Shown: one piece after another, positions 9,555-19,389 of the stretch | Layout: the number at the start of each line of letters is the position of its first letter | Numbering within the stretch: position 1 is the stretch's first letter | DNA from: Pseudoalteromonas piscicida | GTDB lineage: Bacteria > Pseudomonadota > Gammaproteobacteria > Enterobacterales > Alteromonadaceae | NCBI RefSeq assembly: GCF_000238315.3 | Contig: NZ_CP011924.1 | Coordinates: forward strand, 2,334,501 to 2,398,500 | Direction: 5' to 3' | DNA: 64,000 nucleotides | Notes under the pieces: model-generated | Told to the model about the DNA's origin: nothing | The model's database searches: none | The model's input: only the letters and a program-made list of their open reading frames with translations | Position numbers and translations under genes: made by a program

Positions 9555-10244
9555 ATGCTTCAACTTTCGCAGCAACAACAAACAGAATTACAGCAAAAAT
9601 TGAGCAACGATGGGTTTGCACGGATTGAAAATATTCTAGACGATACAAACGCTCAACAACTACATGAGTGCCTCTGTAACCTCGACTACCAGCTCGCACT
9701 GTTTCATAACGGAGCAGCCAAGTCAGTCAAAGACAGTGATATTCTTGCCTTAACACCGCAAGAGCAGCAAGCCTTGCTTGAAGATATACATAGCTATGCA
9801 TCACGTGGTGTTGGTTTTATGTATGGCCGCCACTCCATAGACTCCACAAGCCCTGACGCTCTGCAAAGGCTATACAATAACCTCAATAGTAGCGATGTAC
9901 AGTCCTGTTTTTCTGCTATCTCTGGACAGAACATTATCCGTACCTCTGCCCAAGCAACACGATTTATTGGTGGTCAGTATTTAACTCGACATAATGACAT
10001 TGTTGAAGCTGAGGGCCGGGTTTATGCTTATGTACTCAGCCTAAGCAAAAGTTGGCACCCTGACTGGGGCGGGCTACTGCAATTTTTTGAACGCGATGGC
10101 ACACCCACTAAAAGTTATGCACCTAAGTTCAATTCACTGGTGGTTTTTGATGTAAGTAAAATTCATTCTGTGACTTACGTCGCGCCATTTGCAAAAGCGC
10201 CGCGACTTTCTGTAACGGGGTGGTTTAGAACAATAGACATATAA
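9555..10244 (+). CDS. 2-oxoglutarate/Fe(II)-dependent oxygenase (prolyl hydroxylase-like)
   Basis: 229 residues, cytoplasmic. The C-terminal half is a double-stranded beta-helix with the iron facial triad H146-x-D148 (TRHNDIV) and H204 (KIHSVTYV). R217 (APRLSVTGWF) is placed to bind 2-oxoglutarate. The region WGGLLQFFERDG and the ending RLSVTGWFR resemble Tpa1/Ofd1 and bacterial prolyl-hydroxylase-like proteins. The substrate is unknown; ribosomal or translation-factor proline hydroxylation is known for relatives but cannot be inferred from sequence here. It is divergent from nhaD and convergent with popT. Confidence 0.85.
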   Translation: MLQLSQQQQTELQQKLSNDGFARIENILDDTNAQQLHECLCNLDYQLALFHNGAAKSVKDSDILALTPQEQQALLEDIHSYASRGVGFMYGRHSIDSTSPDALQRLYNNLNSSDVQSCFSAISGQNIIRTSAQATRFIGGQYLTRHNDIVEAEGRVYAYVLSLSKSWHPDWGGLLQFFERDGTPTKSYAPKFNSLVVFDVSKIHSVTYVAPFAKAPRLSVTGWFRTIDI

Positions 10245-10268
10245 GCTCAACCCGTGTCTATTGTTCTA
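10226..10268. terminator. Hairpin spanning the stop codon of the oxygenase gene
   Basis: A perfect 14-bp inverted repeat (TAGAACAATAGACA, 10226-10239, and TGTCTATTGTTCTA, 10255-10268) encloses the oxygenase stop codon (10242-10244). It ends 13 bases before the convergent popT stop. The left arm encodes the last residues of the oxygenase. It probably ends both transcripts, but T-runs are poor. Confidence 0.5.
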
Positions 10269-10281
10269 GGTGTCTATTTTA

Positions 10282-11217
10282 TTAATATTTTTCGCTTATC
10301 TTTTCAATGGTTAAGATCAGCGCAAGGCCAGCGATGGCAAGTGCAATACATGCCAGCGTATTTGGGTCTTGACCATACAGCGTACTGTATTGCGCAGGCA
10401 AAATATTGGCCTGACTCAATGGCTTTTCTATACCACTGGAATTCACGTAAGTCGTAAGCACTTGTTTCCAAGGCCACAATAAATTAAGCGAGCCCAGCAA
10501 AAAGCCAGCGAGTAGCGAAAACGTTACTTGTTGATAGTGCGCCAATAGCCAGCTGAGTAGGCGCGAAAACGACATTAACCCTACAATACAACCTAGTAAG
10601 AATAAACTCACTAAGCCAAATTCAAGCTGGTTCACCGCACTAAGTACATGGCCATACATACCCAGTAACAGTAGGATAAAGCTCCCTGAGATCCCAGGTA
10701 AGATCATCGCGCAAATGGCGATAGCACCTGAGATAAAAAACATCCAATGAGATGCTTGCGCTTCAGCTGGTGAAAGGGAAGTAATAGCAAAGGCTACGAT
10801 AGCGCCAACTGCGCAGGCAATAATATTTTGGCCACTCCAATGAGAGACCTGTTTTGCAACATAAACAAAAGAAGCGACGATAAGACCAAAGAAAAATGAC
10901 CATACCAGTGTTTGGTGTGCTTCCAATAAATAAGTGATCACCTTCGCCAAAGACGCTGCACTGATGAGCAAACCAGAAAATACCGCCAGTAAAAAGCTAC
11001 CATCAATGTACTGCCAAGTTGCTTTTAGGCCATCACGGCGCAATGTACTCAAAGCCTGTAAGTTCACACTTTTGATGGCATTTAAAAAACGTGCATAGAT
11101 GCCAGTAATAAAAGCAATGGTGCCGCCAGAAACACCCGGGACAACATCCGCAGCCCCCATTCCGGCCCCTTTTAAAAACATAAAGAGATAGTCTCGTTTG
11201 CTATCTTTATACTGCAC
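10282..11217 (-). CDS. popT: DUF368 / PopT-type polyprenyl-phosphate transporter
   Basis: 311 residues with about eight to ten membrane spans. The N-terminal signature KGAGMGAADVVPGVSGGTIAFITGIY is diagnostic for DUF368, and the mid-protein repeat of the motif, MILPGISGSFILLLLGMY, is also present. DUF368 proteins were shown in Vibrio cholerae and Gram-positive bacteria to recycle undecaprenyl phosphate across the inner membrane (PopT), so peptidoglycan and surface-polymer synthesis can continue; some are needed at alkaline pH. Function here is by family. The start ATG is near AGGAG (AAAGGAGAAATTTGTGC upstream). It is separate from the other envelope genes by one divergent gene. Confidence 0.85.
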   Translation of the reverse strand: MQYKDSKRDYLFMFLKGAGMGAADVVPGVSGGTIAFITGIYARFLNAIKSVNLQALSTLRRDGLKATWQYIDGSFLLAVFSGLLISAASLAKVITYLLEAHQTLVWSFFFGLIVASFVYVAKQVSHWSGQNIIACAVGAIVAFAITSLSPAEAQASHWMFFISGAIAICAMILPGISGSFILLLLGMYGHVLSAVNQLEFGLVSLFLLGCIVGLMSFSRLLSWLLAHYQQVTFSLLAGFLLGSLNLLWPWKQVLTTYVNSSGIEKPLSQANILPAQYSTLYGQDPNTLACIALAIAGLALILTIEKISEKY

Positions 11218-11337
11218 AAATTTCTCCTTTCATTTCCACTGCCGAGCAGTTTAACTTAAAACGCTAAAAAATAGCGACAGCTAAAGCTTTCGCTTAACTG
11301 GTCGATAACCAATTATGATATTTTACGCGCTTGTACC

Positions 11338-12183
11338 ATGATCATCAGAACGCTTTTATTACTTATTGCCGCTTTACCCGCGACGACTTTTGCAGCTGAA
11401 CATATTGATGCAGCACCGCTTGGTTCTCTTTATCAGCAAGACGCTAATCGTTTCTACGAGCCATCGCAATTGGTAAAACTGGAAAGCGAAAACGAAAGCT
11501 TTTATGTATTTCATCAAGAATATATGGCAGCCGCTCGCGAAGGCATCGTGATCTTATTACCAGACATGCAAACTCCGCCTCTCAATAACAGCGGCATAAG
11601 CTTTCTTGCAAAACGCTTAAGCGATGATGGCTACGACACCTATACCCTTACTCCGCCGGACCTTTCTTATGCACCGAGTCTGCTAGAGCAAGACATCGCG
11701 CTCCCTGATGCTGAAAAACCGGCTCAGCAAACACTTGCACCTATTTCAGAATCTAATCTCGACGAATATAAAATGGCCTTGATCAGCCGCTTTGAGGTGC
11801 TTTACAACACGCTGTCCATGACTCAAACAGAAAAGTTGGTGATTGTCGCATTTGGTAATAGCGCAGGCTTGTTTGGAGAGCACTTAGCAACCCTGCCCAA
11901 TCTACGTATCGATGCCTTTGCCGTTGTTAGCCCACAACTGCCTAATGCAACGCGGCAAAAGCACTTGGCATCCAACCTTTCTCTGATAAGCCCTGCTCTA
12001 CTGGATGTTTACTACAGTTTTGACAATCCGATTGTGGTCGACAATACGCCAGACAGAGCGCGCTGGGCGAGAAAAAACAGTAAATTTGATTATCGCCAAC
12101 GAGAGCTTTTTGGAGAAAAAACCGATCCGCTCCAACATCAAAGACTCAGAAAAGAGTTACTCGGTTTTTTGCGCGTTTTATAG
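11338..12183 (+). CDS. DUF3530-family exported protein
   Basis: 281 residues with a clear signal peptide (IIRTLLLLIAALPATTFA, cleavage about residue 19). The remainder has alpha/beta-hydrolase-like pattern: GIVILLPDMQTPP, a central VIVAFGNSAG strand-turn resembling a degenerate nucleophile elbow, and a C-terminal DPLQHQRLRKELLGFLR. The length and order match DUF3530, a gammaproteobacterial periplasmic family of unknown function. The elbow reads FGNSAG rather than GxSxG, with Ser retained, so catalytic activity is uncertain. It is convergent with djlA, whose stop lies 10 bases away. Confidence 0.75.
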   Translation: MIIRTLLLLIAALPATTFAAEHIDAAPLGSLYQQDANRFYEPSQLVKLESENESFYVFHQEYMAAAREGIVILLPDMQTPPLNNSGISFLAKRLSDDGYDTYTLTPPDLSYAPSLLEQDIALPDAEKPAQQTLAPISESNLDEYKMALISRFEVLYNTLSMTQTEKLVIVAFGNSAGLFGEHLATLPNLRIDAFAVVSPQLPNATRQKHLASNLSLISPALLDVYYSFDNPIVVDNTPDRARWARKNSKFDYRQRELFGEKTDPLQHQRLRKELLGFLRVL

Positions 12184-12192
12184 TGTTTCAAG

Positions 12193-13038
12193 TTAGCTCT
12201 TTTTTAAATATTCATAGGCAGACTGAATGTCTTGGCTTTTGCGCTTTGCCACTTCCATCATATGCTTAGGTAATCCCTGAGACACCAATTTGTCAGGGTG
12301 ATGCTGCGACATCAGTTTGCGGTATGCTTTTTTGATTTCACGTTCATTCGCCCCTTCACTCAATCCCAGTACAGCCAACGCTTTAGCACGGTTTAAGCCG
12401 TTATCTTGTGATGTTGGTTGACGGCCGCCCTGTTGCTGGTGTTGATGTTGCGATCTCCCAGACGCCTGAGAGCGACGAAACTCAAATTCTGCTTGATAGC
12501 GCTTAAGCAAGAACAAAAAGTGGGTTTCTGCGAAGCCTAAATACTTACTCACCTGTTTAAGTAAGGCCTTCTCCGCATCAGACACATGCCCATCACAAAA
12601 TGCCATTTGAATTTGAATCTCTAAAAACAGCTGCCTCAAGTCATAGCGTCTAGCAAAAGCTTCTTTAAAATCGGTAACCGCTTCTTTTATCGAAAAGTCG
12701 CTGCTTTTTCCCGCAGTAAACGCATGTTGCGCTTCTTTTCGCTCTTCACCCTGCAAGCCCATTTCGCTCATAAACGCAGACGCAGCTTGAATGTGGATTT
12801 CACTGACTCGACCATTAGACTTGGCGATATGTCCCATCACAGAAAAACAGCTGGAAAAGAACAAGGCTTGGCGCTCATGCAGATCTTCACCTTTCATGAA
12901 ACCTTGAAAGCCACCGACTTTATCAAAATCCTGACGCAAACTTTTATCAAATAAATGGCCGAGATAAAAACCTAAAATAGCGCCTAACCAACGACCAAAT
13001 AAAAAGCCGAAAATTGTGCCTAATAATTTACCCCACAT
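12193..13038 (-). CDS. djlA: Membrane-anchored DnaJ-type co-chaperone DjlA
   Basis: 281 residues. An N-terminal glycine-rich membrane segment (GTIFGFLFGRWLGAILGFYLGHLF, about 6-30) is the dimerising transmembrane domain typical of DjlA. A TerB-like domain (about 50-160) follows, then a Gln/Gly-rich linker (about 195-210) and a C-terminal J domain (about 212-281) with HPD in SQHHPDK. It stimulates DnaK ATPase at the inner membrane. The start overlaps the end of murU by 11 bp, so the two are translationally linked. djlA next to lptD-surA is also the order in E. coli. Confidence 0.95.
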   Translation of the reverse strand: MWGKLLGTIFGFLFGRWLGAILGFYLGHLFDKSLRQDFDKVGGFQGFMKGEDLHERQALFFSSCFSVMGHIAKSNGRVSEIHIQAASAFMSEMGLQGEERKEAQHAFTAGKSSDFSIKEAVTDFKEAFARRYDLRQLFLEIQIQMAFCDGHVSDAEKALLKQVSKYLGFAETHFLFLLKRYQAEFEFRRSQASGRSQHQHQQQGGRQPTSQDNGLNRAKALAVLGLSEGANEREIKKAYRKLMSQHHPDKLVSQGLPKHMMEVAKRKSQDIQSAYEYLKKS

Positions 13039-13720
13039 CGCTATACCCTAACTTTTCGTTGATCATTTTTAGTCGCTCTGGCGTGCCAATGTCATCCCAT
13101 GCGCCCAAATACAGTTCAGTAGAAACTTTATGCTGCTCAAGCCCACTACGCAGCAACGGCCCTAGTTTTATAAAGCCAGTCCCAAGCTCGGTAAAAAAAC
13201 TTTGGTGATATTTGCCAATACCAGACAAGGTATACTTTTGCTGATTGAGCGGCTGATGGGCAAGGCAAAAATCGCCTTCAGGATTATGTTCGGGATTTTC
13301 TACCAACATAATGTGCGCCTCGCAATGGCCCTCTGCTGTGCTGCCGAGCTGTAACTGCATTAAGCTGCTGACATCGTAGTCCGTAAAAATATCGCCATTG
13401 AGTACAATAAAGCTATCATCCTGTTCACATAACATCGGCAATGCTTGAATGATGCCACCTGCGGTTTCTAATCCACCTTCAGGTTCATCACTGTACTCAA
13501 TATTGACACCGAAATGACTACCATTGCCGAAATAGTCTTTTATCACCTGACCTTGCCATGCAAGATTTATCACGATATCGCAGATCCCAGCCGCTTTTAA
13601 GCGCTCGATATGATGCTCAAGTAGTGGCTTTCCTGCGACGTTAAGCATAGGTTTTGGTTGGTTCGCGGTCAGTGGCATCATGCGTTTACCACGACCAGCA
13701 GATAAAATTATCGCTTTCAT
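13028..13720 (-). CDS. murU: N-acetylmuramate alpha-1-phosphate uridylyltransferase
   Basis: 230 residues, nucleotidyltransferase fold. The N-terminal SAGRGKRMMPLT is the nucleotide-binding loop with the catalytic Arg/Lys, followed by KPMLNVAGKPLLEHHI, and VLNGDIFTDYD carries the metal-binding Asp. With AmgK it converts recycled MurNAc to UDP-MurNAc, bypassing de novo synthesis and giving fosfomycin tolerance in Pseudomonas putida. It lies eight bases after amgK in the same operon, which supports MurU over a generic sugar nucleotidyltransferase. It overlaps djlA. Confidence 0.93.
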   Translation of the reverse strand: MKAIILSAGRGKRMMPLTANQPKPMLNVAGKPLLEHHIERLKAAGICDIVINLAWQGQVIKDYFGNGSHFGVNIEYSDEPEGGLETAGGIIQALPMLCEQDDSFIVLNGDIFTDYDVSSLMQLQLGSTAEGHCEAHIMLVENPEHNPEGDFCLAHQPLNQQKYTLSGIGKYHQSFFTELGTGFIKLGPLLRSGLEQHKVSTELYLGAWDDIGTPERLKMINEKLGYSDVG

Positions 13721-13728
13721 TGTTACTT

Positions 13729-14724
13729 CTATTTTGTGCCTAATTTAGCCTGCGCTTGAGGCATTATGTCATTCTCCAGCCAGCTTGCAAGCCACTGAAA
13801 TTCTTTATACTTATTCGCTACTTCAACGAGGTAGCGTAACGTTGGCAAAATATTTTCTAAGTACCCGCCTTTGCCGTCTCGCTGCAATAGGCGAGTAAAA
13901 ATCCCGGCAGCTTTAAGGTGCCTTTGCATCCCTGTTAAGTCAAAGTAATGTTGATAGGTGCTAAAATCCATACCGTCTAATAAATTAGCCGCTTTTAAAC
14001 AATCAAAGCTATATTGCTTAAGCTCAGTAAACTCATGAGCATCAAGGCGAGTATAACAATCCCGCAATAGAGAAACCGCATCATAAGTGACAGGTCCTTG
14101 TACCGCATCCTGATAATCAATGAGATACCACTGAGACTGATGACATATCAGGTTGCGACTATGAAAATCTCGATGCATCGTAACCTGCGGCTGGCGAATC
14201 ATCGCATCAACGAGTTTCAACTTCACATTATGCCACTGCACTTGTTGATATTCGGTAGGCGTTAAACCAAGCCATTTTGTTACAAGCCACTCGTAAAAAA
14301 TATGAAGTTCCATATCAACGAACTCAGCATCATAGGGCTTCATCCATTCACTCTTTGGTGTTTTGGCGATTTCTGGAATAAGCGCTATCAGCGCACGATA
14401 ATCCTCTAGCCGAGAAGGCAATGCCAACCTATCGGCCAAATGCTCTGAGCCTAAATCTTGTAACAGTAACAGCCCTAGCTCTTCATTACTCGCAAGGATT
14501 TGTGGAACATTAAGCCCCTGCTCTGCAAACACCGTATTTAAACCAATAAAAGGGGCATTATCGAGTTTATCGACTGGTGTTTCCATTAAGATCCACGACA
14601 TCGTTTGTCGTTTAACGCGATAATAACGCCGGAAGCTGGCATCCGAGGTGATAGCCTCACACGTAAAATCGTCGCTATGTATTGCCTGCTGTATAAACTC
14701 GACGCGCTGGTTTTGACTATTCAT
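13729..14724 (-). CDS. amgK: Anomeric MurNAc/GlcNAc kinase AmgK
   Basis: 331 residues, aminoglycoside-phosphotransferase-like kinase fold. Visible are SDASFRRYYRV (nucleotide loop), LLLQDLGSEHLADRL (hinge), the catalytic loop MHRDFHSRNLI with Asp and Asn, and the metal motif LIDYQDAVQGP. It phosphorylates cell-wall MurNAc at the anomeric carbon, the first step of the AmgK-MurU recycling route. It is the first gene of the amgK-murU-djlA operon, with a 112-bp region shared with divergent lptD. The same amgK-murU-lptD arrangement is known in pseudomonads. Confidence 0.93.
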   Translation of the reverse strand: MNSQNQRVEFIQQAIHSDDFTCEAITSDASFRRYYRVKRQTMSWILMETPVDKLDNAPFIGLNTVFAEQGLNVPQILASNEELGLLLLQDLGSEHLADRLALPSRLEDYRALIALIPEIAKTPKSEWMKPYDAEFVDMELHIFYEWLVTKWLGLTPTEYQQVQWHNVKLKLVDAMIRQPQVTMHRDFHSRNLICHQSQWYLIDYQDAVQGPVTYDAVSLLRDCYTRLDAHEFTELKQYSFDCLKAANLLDGMDFSTYQHYFDLTGMQRHLKAAGIFTRLLQRDGKGGYLENILPTLRYLVEVANKYKEFQWLASWLENDIMPQAQAKLGTK

Positions 14725-14836
14725 GGATTTACTATTACACCTTCTACTTGTAAATATTTAAATGCTACTGTATTTCCGACAGTTTTCATTTATCATGATG
14801 AGCTTATTATTAAATGCTCAGCTAATAGGTTATTAA

Positions 14837-17083
14837 ATGCGCAAAATTTGGGGCTTGGCTGTATTATCCGCGATTCATTCTACAGCTTTTGCTAATACGA
14901 ACATTGTCGCCGCACAATGTAAAGACTATATGCAGCCAGAAAACTGGAAGCCGTTAGCCTCGCTGCCCAAACATGCCATTGATATCGTTGCCGATGACTT
15001 AGAACTACAAGGTACTGATAGTGCTGAGTTTTCGGGTAATGTGGTGATTAACACTGAAACCATGAGCTTAGAAGCTAGACGTGCGCTAATCGATAAAAAA
15101 GAAGGCCTGCTCAGCGCTTCTGGACCACTACTCTATCGTGACCAATTTACCAAAGTTCACAGTAATGGGCTATTCGCGGATTTAAATGCTAACACCGTGA
15201 GCTTGCTTGGTGCTGAATATGAATTAACGGACCAGCAGGGCCGCGGTGGTGCTGAGAAGTTGCATGCCTCTGGCAGCAAAATTTCACTCGACAACTCCAG
15301 CTTTACCACGTGTCCTGCTGATGACCCATTTTGGAGTATCGAGGCAAGCAGCATTGTACTTTCTCGAGAAGACGGTTGGGGTGAGACCTATAATACGGTG
15401 TTCAAAATTATGGACACGCCAATTATCTATTTACCCTATTTTACGTTTCCAATCGATGATAGACGAAAATCAGGCCTGCTGACGCCGACAATTTCCAGCT
15501 CAAATAAGTTTGGTTTGGAGCTAATCACTCCTTATTATCTCAACCTAGCCCCCAACTACGACGCGACCTTAACGCCAAGATACATGGCCAATAAAGGATT
15601 TCAGCTTATTACCGAGTTCAGATATTTAACTGAACAACATCAAGGTAAAATTGGCGTAGAATATCTCAGTAAGGATGATTCTGAGCCGCAGCTAGACGAT
15701 CGCTATTTAGTACATTGGCAACAAAAAAGTTATTTAAGTGATAAATGGCGCGCATTTGTTGATGTCACAAATGTCAGTGACGATAACTACCTCACTGACT
15801 TAACATCCGAATACGCCAACGAAACCGACACTCAATTGTACCGTACTGGCAGCTTGAGTTATCTAGGCGACGACTGGCTGGTTGACTTAAAGTTGCAAGA
15901 TTTTGAAGTGTTGGGCGATCACAGAGAATCCTACACTGCACTACCGCAAATTAGCTTCCGTACACGTGACAGTTATGAACTTGTTGGCCTTGATTGGGAC
16001 TTTGAAGGTGAGTTTGCCTATTTTCAAAATGATGCTTTGCCAATCTCAGAGGCGTCGCGATTACATCTAGAACCTCGCGTGTCTTTTTCTCGCAGCGACT
16101 ACGCTTGGTCATTTACCTCCGAGGCACGCCTACTTCACACGCGCTATGAACAAAATATAGATGTGCCGGATACAGAGTATGAGGAGTCTGTCACGCGTAC
16201 ATTGCCAAGTTTACGGGTACATGGACAACTGAATTTTGAGCGCAGTACCGAGTTCTTTTTTGAACAAGGTACACAAACGCTTGAGCCACAAATTCAGTAC
16301 CTTTACACACCACACAGAGAGCAAAGCCAAATTGGCTGGTACGATACGGCTAAGTTACAAGATGACTTTATTGGTCTGTTTAGAGCACGCCGTTACTCAG
16401 GTTATGACCGTATTGCAGAAGCCAATCAATTCACCGTGGGTGCAACCACGCGTGTATTCGATAGCAGTAATGTCGAACGCTTTAACTTCAGTGCAGGTCA
16501 GATCATTTATCTTGAGTCATCTGTAAAGCCTTCTGAACAGCTATTTACTGATGATACCAACTATAATGCACTATTTGCCGCTGAATCCATGTTACATTGG
16601 CATAAGCGCTGGTACCTCTCAGGTGGGGTGCAATATGATGTGGATAGCAAAGAGTTAGTGCAGTCTCACTTTACTTTGGACTATAAAGGAGACGACAAGC
16701 AGTTAGTGCAATTGAACCATCGTTATGTTAATGATGTCTCAGACTATGAAATTGACCAAGTCGGTCTCTTTACAAGTTTACCAATTGACGATAACTGGCA
16801 ATTTGTAGCAAGCTATCACCGAGATATGACGGCAAATAGAAGTGTTGAATCCTTTGTTGGTGTTCAATACCAGTCTTGTTGTTGGGCTATTCAGGTGACT
16901 GCGAATCGTCAAATTGAAACAAACTTAAACCAAACACTTACAAATGATGAAGCAGTGTTTGATTCTGGCTTCAGCCTGAAATTTGTCCTTACAGGGCTTG
17001 GAAGCCAAAGCAGTGGTGATGCGAGTAAACTCCTTCAACAGGGTATTTTTGGTTACCGTAGACCGTATTTTTTGAATAAATAG
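14837..17083 (+). CDS. lptD: LPS-assembly protein LptD
   Basis: 748 residues. A signal peptide (about 1-19), a periplasmic OstA/LptA-like beta-jellyroll (about 45-160) and a 26-strand barrel region to the C-terminus. The four-cysteine pattern needed for the LptD disulfides is present: C28 and C159 in the N-domain and a vicinal pair C681-C682 in the barrel. With LptE it inserts LPS in the outer leaflet. It heads lptD-surA-pdxA-rsmA-apaG; surA starts 15 bases later. I saw no convincing sigmaE promoter in the 112-bp upstream region. Confidence 0.97.
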   Translation: MRKIWGLAVLSAIHSTAFANTNIVAAQCKDYMQPENWKPLASLPKHAIDIVADDLELQGTDSAEFSGNVVINTETMSLEARRALIDKKEGLLSASGPLLYRDQFTKVHSNGLFADLNANTVSLLGAEYELTDQQGRGGAEKLHASGSKISLDNSSFTTCPADDPFWSIEASSIVLSREDGWGETYNTVFKIMDTPIIYLPYFTFPIDDRRKSGLLTPTISSSNKFGLELITPYYLNLAPNYDATLTPRYMANKGFQLITEFRYLTEQHQGKIGVEYLSKDDSEPQLDDRYLVHWQQKSYLSDKWRAFVDVTNVSDDNYLTDLTSEYANETDTQLYRTGSLSYLGDDWLVDLKLQDFEVLGDHRESYTALPQISFRTRDSYELVGLDWDFEGEFAYFQNDALPISEASRLHLEPRVSFSRSDYAWSFTSEARLLHTRYEQNIDVPDTEYEESVTRTLPSLRVHGQLNFERSTEFFFEQGTQTLEPQIQYLYTPHREQSQIGWYDTAKLQDDFIGLFRARRYSGYDRIAEANQFTVGATTRVFDSSNVERFNFSAGQIIYLESSVKPSEQLFTDDTNYNALFAAESMLHWHKRWYLSGGVQYDVDSKELVQSHFTLDYKGDDKQLVQLNHRYVNDVSDYEIDQVGLFTSLPIDDNWQFVASYHRDMTANRSVESFVGVQYQSCCWAIQVTANRQIETNLNQTLTNDEAVFDSGFSLKFVLTGLGSQSSGDASKLLQQGIFGYRRPYFLNK

Positions 17084-17098
17084 AATTTAGAAAGCCGT

Positions 17099-18391
17099 AT
17101 GAATTTAAAAAAGTTGTTATTAGTGGCCTCATTAAGTGCAGGCCTGTTTACTCAAGCACATGCTGAGCGTGTAAAGCTAGATACTGTTGTTGCCACGGTT
17201 AATGATGGTGTAATTTTACAAAGCGAAGTCGATCAAATAATAAATCGTGTTAAAGAACAGGCTGAGCAGCAAGGCACAGAGCTTCCTAGTGATAAAACAC
17301 TACGCTTACAAGCCATCGATAAACTCATTGAGCAATCTTTAATGTTGCAATTGGGTGATCGCATGGGTATGCAAATTTCTGATGCTCAATTATACCAGAC
17401 CATTGCAAATATTGCCCAAGATCAAGGCGGTACTATCGCTGACTTACGTCGTTCAGTTGAAGCGAGTGGCGAAAGCTTTCAGGCATATCGAGAAGAGATC
17501 CGAAAAGAAATAACCACAAGCCAAGTGCGCCGTGCCAGTGTTGATCGCCGTATTTATATTAGCCCTCAAGAGGTGACTAACCTGCAAAAGATCTTGAGTG
17601 AGCAAACGGGTAACTCGGAAGAGTATGATATTGGCCATATCTTGATTAAGATCCCAAATAAAGCAACTCCAGAAGAAATTGAAGATGCTCGTGAGCGCGC
17701 TGATAACGTGATTAAGTTTTTGAACGAAGGTAAAGAGTTCAAGCGCATCGCAATTGCCTCTTCAAGCGGCTCAAAAGCGCTAGATGGTGGTCAATTAGGC
17801 TGGATGGGCATTAACGAAATGCCAACCTTGTTCGCTGAGGCCATTAAAGGTGCAAAAAAAGACGACATCGTTGGTCCACTGCGCTCAGGCGCGGGTTTCC
17901 ACATTCTAAAAGTACAAGATATTCGTGGTCGTGAAGTTGTTGAAACTGTTGAGGTGCGTTCACGTCATATCTTAATCAAACCGTCTATTATCCTAAGTGA
18001 AGAAAAAGCACGCTCAATGCTAACAGGTTTTGTAAAAGACTTGCGCGCAGGTACCGCTGACTTTGCTGCGCTAGCTAAAGAATATTCTGAAGATCCGGGC
18101 TCTGCACTTAAAGGCGGTGAGTACGATTGGACAGATCCAACTACATACGTATCAGCGTTTAGAGACACTCTGTTGTCGCTAGAAAAAGATCAGATCAGTG
18201 AACCATTTAGAAGTACATTTGGCTGGCACATTGTACAACTGCTAGATAAACGCGTGGCCGATAAAACAGAACAAGCCAAGTTAAATCGCGCACACCGTCT
18301 GCTGTTTAACCGTAAATTTAAAGAAGAAAGCTTTAAATGGATTAAAGAAATGCGTGACCAAGCGCATATTGAAATTATCGAAGCGGAATAA
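17099..18391 (+). CDS. surA: Periplasmic chaperone/peptidyl-prolyl isomerase SurA
   Basis: 430 residues. The signal peptide ends at AHA-E (about 22). An N-terminal chaperone domain ([19 protein letters not shown]) and two parvulin domains follow: about 173-272 ([15 protein letters not shown]) and about 285-385 ([28 protein letters not shown]). A C-terminal helix completes the chaperone core. SurA escorts outer-membrane proteins, LptD among them, which explains the linkage. It is five bases before pdxA. Confidence 0.97.
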   Translation: MNLKKLLLVASLSAGLFTQAHAERVKLDTVVATVNDGVILQSEVDQIINRVKEQAEQQGTELPSDKTLRLQAIDKLIEQSLMLQLGDRMGMQISDAQLYQTIANIAQDQGGTIADLRRSVEASGESFQAYREEIRKEITTSQVRRASVDRRIYISPQEVTNLQKILSEQTGNSEEYDIGHILIKIPNKATPEEIEDARERADNVIKFLNEGKEFKRIAIASSSGSKALDGGQLGWMGINEMPTLFAEAIKGAKKDDIVGPLRSGAGFHILKVQDIRGREVVETVEVRSRHILIKPSIILSEEKARSMLTGFVKDLRAGTADFAALAKEYSEDPGSALKGGEYDWTDPTTYVSAFRDTLLSLEKDQISEPFRSTFGWHIVQLLDKRVADKTEQAKLNRAHRLLFNRKFKEESFKWIKEMRDQAHIEIIEAE

Positions 18392-18396
18392 CGGCT

Positions 18397-19389
18397 ATGA
18401 CACTCAGAATCGCAATTACACCAGGTGAGCCTGCAGGTATTGGCCCAGATCTTGTTATCAAACTGGCTCAGCATGCATGGCCTGCTCAGTTAGTTGCGGT
18501 GGCTGATAAAAGTATTCTAGAAAAACGCGCCAAAGAACTTGGTGAACAAATCAAGTTACTGCCTTTTGACAGTGATGCTGCGCCTGAAGCGGCACCTGCT
18601 GGTGCCATTTACTACCTTCAAGTAGACAAAGGTGCTGAAGTGGTAGCTGGTCAATTAGATGAAGCTAATGGCCATTATGTGCTCGAAACCTTGCGCATTG
18701 CCTCTGAAAAGAATATGGATGGGACATTCGCAGCGGTAGTCACGGGTCCTGTTCATAAAGGCATTATTAACCAAGCTGGGATCTCGTTTAGCGGCCATAC
18801 TGAGTACTTTGCGCAGCAGTCTGATACCGCCGATGTCGTTATGCTACTCGCTACCGAAGGGCTGCGTGTAGCGCTAGTTACTACGCATATCCCACTGGCG
18901 TATGTATCAAAGGCGATTACGCCTGAGCGTCTCAGCAAAGTCATTCATATTTTACATCACGACCTACAAACCAAGTTCGGTATTGAACAACCCAGAGTAT
19001 TAGTTTGTGGATTAAATCCGCATGCTGGAGAAAGTGGTCACCTTGGTCGTGAAGAAATAGAAACCATTGAACCAACACTGGAAATGCTGAATAAACAAGG
19101 CATGAACTTGGTTGGACCGCTGCCAGCTGACACCCTTTTCCAAGCTAAATATTTAGATAATGCTGATGCTGTGCTCGCAATGTATCACGATCAGGGCTTA
19201 CCTGTGTTAAAATATAAAGGTTTTGGAAACTCAGTAAACATCACCCTAGGATTACCCTTTGTTCGCACATCGGTTGATCACGGTACAGCGCTTGATTTAG
19301 CCGGCTCTGGTGATGTTGAAGTGGGTAGTTTTGAATTAGCGATCCGCGAAGCAATTAAGCTCGCAACCAAAAAAGCACAGAATGCATGA
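18397..19389 (+). CDS. pdxA: 4-hydroxythreonine-4-phosphate dehydrogenase
   Basis: 330 residues. It oxidises 4-phosphohydroxy-L-threonine in the DXP-dependent pyridoxal phosphate pathway. Metal-binding histidines are visible in [22 protein letters not shown] and [12 protein letters not shown]. The N-terminal [13 protein letters not shown] and C-terminal [19 protein letters not shown] are family signatures. The stop overlaps the rsmA start (ATGA, 19386-19389). Confidence 0.97.
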   Translation: MTLRIAITPGEPAGIGPDLVIKLAQHAWPAQLVAVADKSILEKRAKELGEQIKLLPFDSDAAPEAAPAGAIYYLQVDKGAEVVAGQLDEANGHYVLETLRIASEKNMDGTFAAVVTGPVHKGIINQAGISFSGHTEYFAQQSDTADVVMLLATEGLRVALVTTHIPLAYVSKAITPERLSKVIHILHHDLQTKFGIEQPRVLVCGLNPHAGESGHLGREEIETIEPTLEMLNKQGMNLVGPLPADTLFQAKYLDNADAVLAMYHDQGLPVLKYKGFGNSVNITLGLPFVRTSVDHGTALDLAGSGDVEVGSFELAIREAIKLATKKAQNA

